NCBI GenBank assembly: GCA_018715165.1
Contig: DVMC01000212.1
Location: 1 to 9,975, forward strand
Direction: 5' to 3'
Origin: Limiplasma pullistercoris
GTDB lineage: Bacteria > Bacillota > Clostridia > Christensenellales > Aristaeellaceae
Length of the DNA: 9,975 bases
Shown: one piece after another, positions 6,555 to 9,975 of the stretch
How the letters are laid out: each line of letters starts with the position of its first letter
Numbering within the stretch: the stretch's first letter is position 1
Program-made: the position numbers and the translations under genes
Notes under the pieces: generated by a model
Told to the model about the DNA's origin: nothing
Seen by the model: the letters and a program-made list of their open reading frames with translations, nothing else
Database searches by the model: none

Positions 6555-8147
6555 ATGGGCCGGTATGTGATCGCCGTGGGCGGAACGGGCAGCAAGGTGC
6601 TGGAAGCCATCGTCTACGCCGCGTGCGCGGACGCTTTTTCCGCGCCCGGCGAAGGCCCGCTGCCCGCTCTGGACCTGCTCTCGGTGGACGTGGACGCCTC
6701 CTGCGGCAACACCACTCGTGTTAAGCGTGCCGCCGAGGCCTACGAGGAGGCCCGCTCTGCGCTGGCGGCCTCGCCTTACGAGCACGCCTGCTTTCACACG
6801 CGCCTGTCCATCAGCCGGTGGAGCATGAATCTCAGCCGCCGCGCCGCCTCCGTCCGCCAGATGGCCGCGCGCCACGCGCTGGACGGGCTGCTGGCCCGCA
6901 CGCTGTTCACCCGCGCCGAGGCCGATCTGGAATACAGCGAGGGCTTCCGCGGGCACCCCGATCTGGGCGTATTGTTCTTTGCCGATCTGCTGGGCGCGCT
7001 GGAGGACATGCGCGCCCAGGGCCAGCCCGACGAGTTCAACGCCATGGTGGACCGCATGCGGGCCGATCTGGACCGGGGCGAGACGGTTCAGGTGCTTCTG
7101 ACCGGCAGCATCTTCGGCGGCACGGGCGCCAGCGGCATCCCCGCCGTCGGCAGGTACCTGCGCCGCCGCTTCGCCGGGGATACGGACCGATTCGTGATGG
7201 GCGCGGTGCTGATGCTGCCCTATTACCGCGTGCCCCCCGCCCAAGTGGACACGGAGCGCGAAATCGCCGTCTCCAGCGACGAATTTCTGGACAAGGCGCG
7301 CACGGCGCTGCAATACTACGGCATGGAGGGCATGGTCAGAAACGGCGCGGAGGACGCCTCCGGCATCTTTGACGCGGCCTACCTGCTGGGCCTGCCGCCG
7401 GAGCACTTCGTATCGGCGCGGCTGTATTCCACCGGCTCGCAGAGCCAGGAAAACGACGCGCACATGCTGGAATGGCTGGCGGCGCGCTGCGCCGCGCGGT
7501 TTTTCTCAACGGGCTTCCGGGGCGATCAGGCGCACAACATGGACTGCTACTACTATCAGTGGCACACCCCGCATTTCTGCTGGGACAGCTTCGACACCGA
7601 CGCGGCCCTCTACCGCGCGCGCTACGGCGCGCTGATGAAGGCCGCCGCCGTCTACGTGACCGAATGCTACCCCGCGCTGCGCGCCTTCCTGTGCGACGGA
7701 CGGCGTTCGCTGGGGCGGGTGGGCTACCTCGCCGCGTTCTTCCGCCGCGGCTATCCCGCCTCCGCACGCGCCCGGCTGGGCGCGCGGCTGGACGGGGTGT
7801 ACCGCTTCTTCGCCTTCTATATCAACTGGATGCATCAGGTGCTCCACACGCTGCCGCCCGCTTTCCGCCTGCCCGCAGAAGGGGAGGGAAACGGCCTGAT
7901 GGACGCCGCCGCGCTGGACGCGCTGCACGCGGCGCTGGTCTCCCTCGGAAGCGGCGCACAGGATGAGGCGGCCTGCCGTCAGGTGCAGCGCGGTCTGGAG
8001 CGGCTGGTCCTGTCCCCCGTGCCCGACCGGCGCGACATGGCGCGCGTGGTGAGCGCGCTGGGCGGCGGCGCGCGCGCAGGCGGCCCGGACGAGGCGCTGG
8101 CCGCCTTCCTGGACACGCTGCTGGCCGCCGTGATGGAGGACCTTTGA
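6555..8147 (+). CDS. Divergent tubulin/FtsZ-superfamily GTPase-like protein
   Basis: A 530-residue cytoplasmic protein predicted to bind a guanine nucleotide and perhaps to polymerise. Residues 1-17 form a first strand and glycine loop, VIAVGGTGSK (5-14), at the place of the T1 loop. VDVD (44-47) with C50-G-N52 follows strand 2. LLTGSIFGGTGASG (181-194) matches the tubulin signature loop T4 (GGGTG-S/T-G), followed by a helix. VMGAVLMLPYY is the next strand. N300, D301, H303 and E306, at the start of a helix, could stand in for the catalytic T7 loop, though spacing differs from FtsZ. The C-terminal 200 residues are helical and unlike FtsZ; no FtsZ-type C-terminal peptide is seen. The protein is much longer than FtsZ, as in the Tubulin_2-type bacterial families. 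AAAGGAGG (6540-6547), seven bases before ATG 6555, sets the start. It lies 20 bases after the membrane gene. Superfamily membership is likely; the subfamily needs a profile search. Confidence 0.78.
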   Translation: MGRYVIAVGGTGSKVLEAIVYAACADAFSAPGEGPLPALDLLSVDVDASCGNTTRVKRAAEAYEEARSALAASPYEHACFHTRLSISRWSMNLSRRAASVRQMAARHALDGLLARTLFTRAEADLEYSEGFRGHPDLGVLFFADLLGALEDMRAQGQPDEFNAMVDRMRADLDRGETVQVLLTGSIFGGTGASGIPAVGRYLRRRFAGDTDRFVMGAVLMLPYYRVPPAQVDTEREIAVSSDEFLDKARTALQYYGMEGMVRNGAEDASGIFDAAYLLGLPPEHFVSARLYSTGSQSQENDAHMLEWLAARCAARFFSTGFRGDQAHNMDCYYYQWHTPHFCWDSFDTDAALYRARYGALMKAAAVYVTECYPALRAFLCDGRRSLGRVGYLAAFFRRGYPASARARLGARLDGVYRFFAFYINWMHQVLHTLPPAFRLPAEGEGNGLMDAAALDALHAALVSLGSGAQDEAACRQVQRGLERLVLSPVPDRRDMARVVSALGGGARAGGPDEALAAFLDTLLAAVMEDL

Positions 8148-8168
8148 CCGTGGAAGGAGGGACGCGCC

Positions 8169-9975
8169 GTGCGCGGCAACCGTGAAGAAAAGCAGGCGCT
8201 GGACCGCCAGACCGCCTACCTGACCTTTCTGCCCCCGATGGACGAGGGCTTTCATACGGGCTACCACACCGCGCCCGGCATCGTGAGCGACCACAACCGG
8301 CGCCCGCGCGAATGGCTGGAAAGCCTGGCCCGCTGCCTGCAGACGCCGGGCGTCGACGTGAGCTATTCCATCCCCGACGTGCTCAGCGCCGAGCAGCAGC
8401 TGCGCCGCCTTTCGCGCCTGACGCCGGAGCGCGCCCTGGCCCATCCCTCCATGGCGGCCTGGCGCGGGGTGCTGGCCCTGCTGCTTCTGTGGGATACCTG
8501 GCCGCAGGACGGCGCATGGCCTGTTTTGAAGCTGGTGCGCCTCTCGGACGGCGGTACGGCCTTCTCCGCCTCGGTGACCGCCGCGCTCTCCCCCGCCCGC
8601 GCCCCGGACGGGCTGTGGGCGTTCACGCTGCGCGGCGAGGGCATCCCCGCGCGGCCCGTCTCCCTTCTCTCCCGCGCCATGGCCGTGGTGCCCGCCGCCG
8701 ACCCCGGCGACCTGAGCCCCCTGCTGCCGCCCTGCGTAACGTGGTATGACCGCGCGCGGCGCCGTTTCCTCGACCCCTGCGCCCACCTTTGCGAACGCGA
8801 CGCCGCGTTTCTGGCTGCGCGGCTTGCGCTGTTGTGCCGCCTGAACGAGCAGCCCTCGCTGCGCAGCCCGCTCTACGATGCCGCGGCGGGCCTGTGCGGC
8901 GTGCTGCGCCCCTTTCTTGAGGATCTTGCCCGCGCGCGCGACGCGTGGCGCGGCCTGCTCATGCAGGGCGACGCCGAGGCGCTGGACGATCTCCGTGCCC
9001 GGATTCTGGCCGCCCATACACTGGCGGACACACCTGTCGCCGTCCGAGCAGAAACGCTGCATCCGGACGAAGCCGACCCTGCCGCCAATCCGCTCCTGCG
9101 CGTGGTGGTAAACGCCGCGCCGCCTGCCGCCGGGGATGCCTGCGTCCTCTACTCGCTGGATGGCACAGCCTTTGCGCGTCAGTCCGCATTCTGCCTGGCC
9201 GAGCCCGCGCACAGCCGCGGCGAAGCGGACGCGCTGGCGCGTCTGAAACGGGAGCTTTCGCTGCTGGAGCGGTACGACGCAGGCTGGCGCGAGCGTACTT
9301 CGGTCACGTTGCGGGAGCTGGCGGAAGCCTCGCAGGACCGCCCTGGCCTGTGGCCGCGCCTTCCCGGCCTGCTCACGGCCTGGGCCGACGAGCTGGACCG
9401 CCGGCCCGAAGATGCGGGCTTCACCCTTGAGGTGACCTATCCGCTGGACGGTCGTCCCGCCGCCCTTTGCGCCCTGCTTCGGGAGGCTCTGGGCATGGAG
9501 GACGCGGCGCTGGTGGAGGCCCCGCTTTCCGACGTGCTCCTCCTGCTGGACGGCCCGCCGCCCTTCGCGGACGACGCGCTCCATACGGCCTGCCGCGTCA
9601 CGCTGGGTACGCGCACCTGTTATGCCGTGCCGCCGCTCTCGCCCCGGCTGTGCGCCTTTCTGATGGACGCGGCTGACGCAGACGATTCCTGCGCGCCCCG
9701 GCTGGACCTCTCCGGCCTGCGCTTTCTGCCCTCGGCGGATGGGCGCTCCATCGAGGCGTGTCTGCGGCTGCGCCGCCGTGTGCAGCGGGGCGAAACGGCG
9801 GCGGAAAGCGCCGTCACCTTCCGCCGCGCCTATGTCCTGAGCGACGCGCTGCAAACCGGCGCGGCCTTTGTGCTGCCCGCCGGGGAGGCCCCCTACGTGG
9901 CCGTATGGCCCAATGTGCGCCTTTCGCCCGGCCTGTGGAAGCGCTATTTCGTCCATGCCCACCGCCCGCAGAGCG
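8169..9975 (+). CDS. Large soluble protein of the tubulin-like operon, 3' end beyond the window
   Basis: An open frame of at least 602 codons that begins with GTG and continues past the window end. The start is set by GGAAGGAGG (8152-8160), eight bases before GTG 8169; the first in-frame ATG, at 8238, has no such site. No signal peptide or membrane helix is seen; the only strongly hydrophobic run (about residues 101-108, after MAAWRG) is too short to span a membrane. Residues 352-373 form a charged amphipathic helix that could be a short coiled coil. Near the end, VWPN (579-582) and WKRYF (590-594) look like a conserved aromatic motif. I do not recognise the family with confidence. It starts 21 bases after the tubulin-like stop and shares its codon bias, so it is probably a cytoplasmic partner of that protein. 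The start of a further domain, such as an Hsp70/actin-like ATPase, may lie beyond the window; that is a guess. Confidence 0.85.
   Translation, partial: MRGNREEKQALDRQTAYLTFLPPMDEGFHTGYHTAPGIVSDHNRRPREWLESLARCLQTPGVDVSYSIPDVLSAEQQLRRLSRLTPERALAHPSMAAWRGVLALLLLWDTWPQDGAWPVLKLVRLSDGGTAFSASVTAALSPARAPDGLWAFTLRGEGIPARPVSLLSRAMAVVPAADPGDLSPLLPPCVTWYDRARRRFLDPCAHLCERDAAFLAARLALLCRLNEQPSLRSPLYDAAAGLCGVLRPFLEDLARARDAWRGLLMQGDAEALDDLRARILAAHTLADTPVAVRAETLHPDEADPAANPLLRVVVNAAPPAAGDACVLYSLDGTAFARQSAFCLAEPAHSRGEADALARLKRELSLLERYDAGWRERTSVTLRELAEASQDRPGLWPRLPGLLTAWADELDRRPEDAGFTLEVTYPLDGRPAALCALLREALGMEDAALVEAPLSDVLLLLDGPPPFADDALHTACRVTLGTRTCYAVPPLSPRLCAFLMDAADADDSCAPRLDLSGLRFLPSADGRSIEACLRLRRRVQRGETAAESAVTFRRAYVLSDALQTGAAFVLPAGEAPYVAVWPNVRLSPGLWKRYFVHAHRPQS

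Noticed and set aside
7506..9962. Very long open frame on the minus strand (over 800 codons).
   Set aside because: It runs antisense to the tubulin-like gene and the last gene, both of which have ideal ribosome binding sites and coherent proteins. Long antisense frames are common where the coding strand has strongly GC-biased third positions. Its product is low-complexity, rich in Arg, Gly, Ala and Gln.
1..9975. CRISPR arrays, insertion sequences, tRNA/rRNA genes, riboswitches, attachment sites.
   Set aside because: No regularly spaced repeats, transposase motifs, terminal inverted repeats, tRNA cloverleaf or long structured leaders were found by eye; intergenic gaps are at most 175 bases.

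Overview
The window looks like the chromosome of a GC-rich anaerobic Bacillota, probably class Clostridia. The evidence is indirect: strong AAAGGAGG-type ribosome binding sites before almost every gene, a rubrerythrin, a QueH-type queuosine enzyme, a lipoprotein signal peptide of Gram-positive style, and a strong preference for G or C at third codon positions. By eye the GC content is about two thirds; I did not compute it. I cannot name a species.

Region 1 (1-693) holds a minus-strand queH (epoxyqueuosine reductase). It is separated from the next gene by 124 bases with two back-to-back promoters whose -35 boxes are one base apart. Region 2 (694-1786) is a secreted protein with a bacterial Ig-like domain and a CHAP-like cysteine amidase/peptidase domain. 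Its intergenic tail carries the promoter of the next gene, with an 8-base direct repeat around the -10 box. Region 3 (1787-2396) is a complete rubrerythrin followed by a textbook intrinsic terminator.

Region 4 (2428-9975) is the unusual part. After a promoter of the same design as that of the CHAP gene come five closely spaced plus-strand genes: a GT4-type glycosyltransferase, a lipoprotein with a von Willebrand A-like N-terminal region, a four-helix membrane protein, a divergent tubulin/FtsZ-superfamily protein, and a large soluble protein that runs off the end of the window. The last four are tightly packed (ATGA overlap, then gaps of 20 and 21 bases). They look like one functional unit: an outer-face lipoprotein, an integral membrane part, a cytoplasmic nucleotide-binding cytoskeletal-type protein and a large cytoplasmic partner. 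This resembles, in outline, the FtsZ-like plus vWA operons proposed in the literature to remodel membranes. The individual proteins here are divergent, and two of them (the membrane protein and the large last gene) I cannot assign to any family. The glycosyltransferase may be a fifth member or only a co-transcribed neighbour.

No rRNA, tRNA, CRISPR array, insertion sequence or phage gene was seen. No gap between genes exceeds 175 bases.
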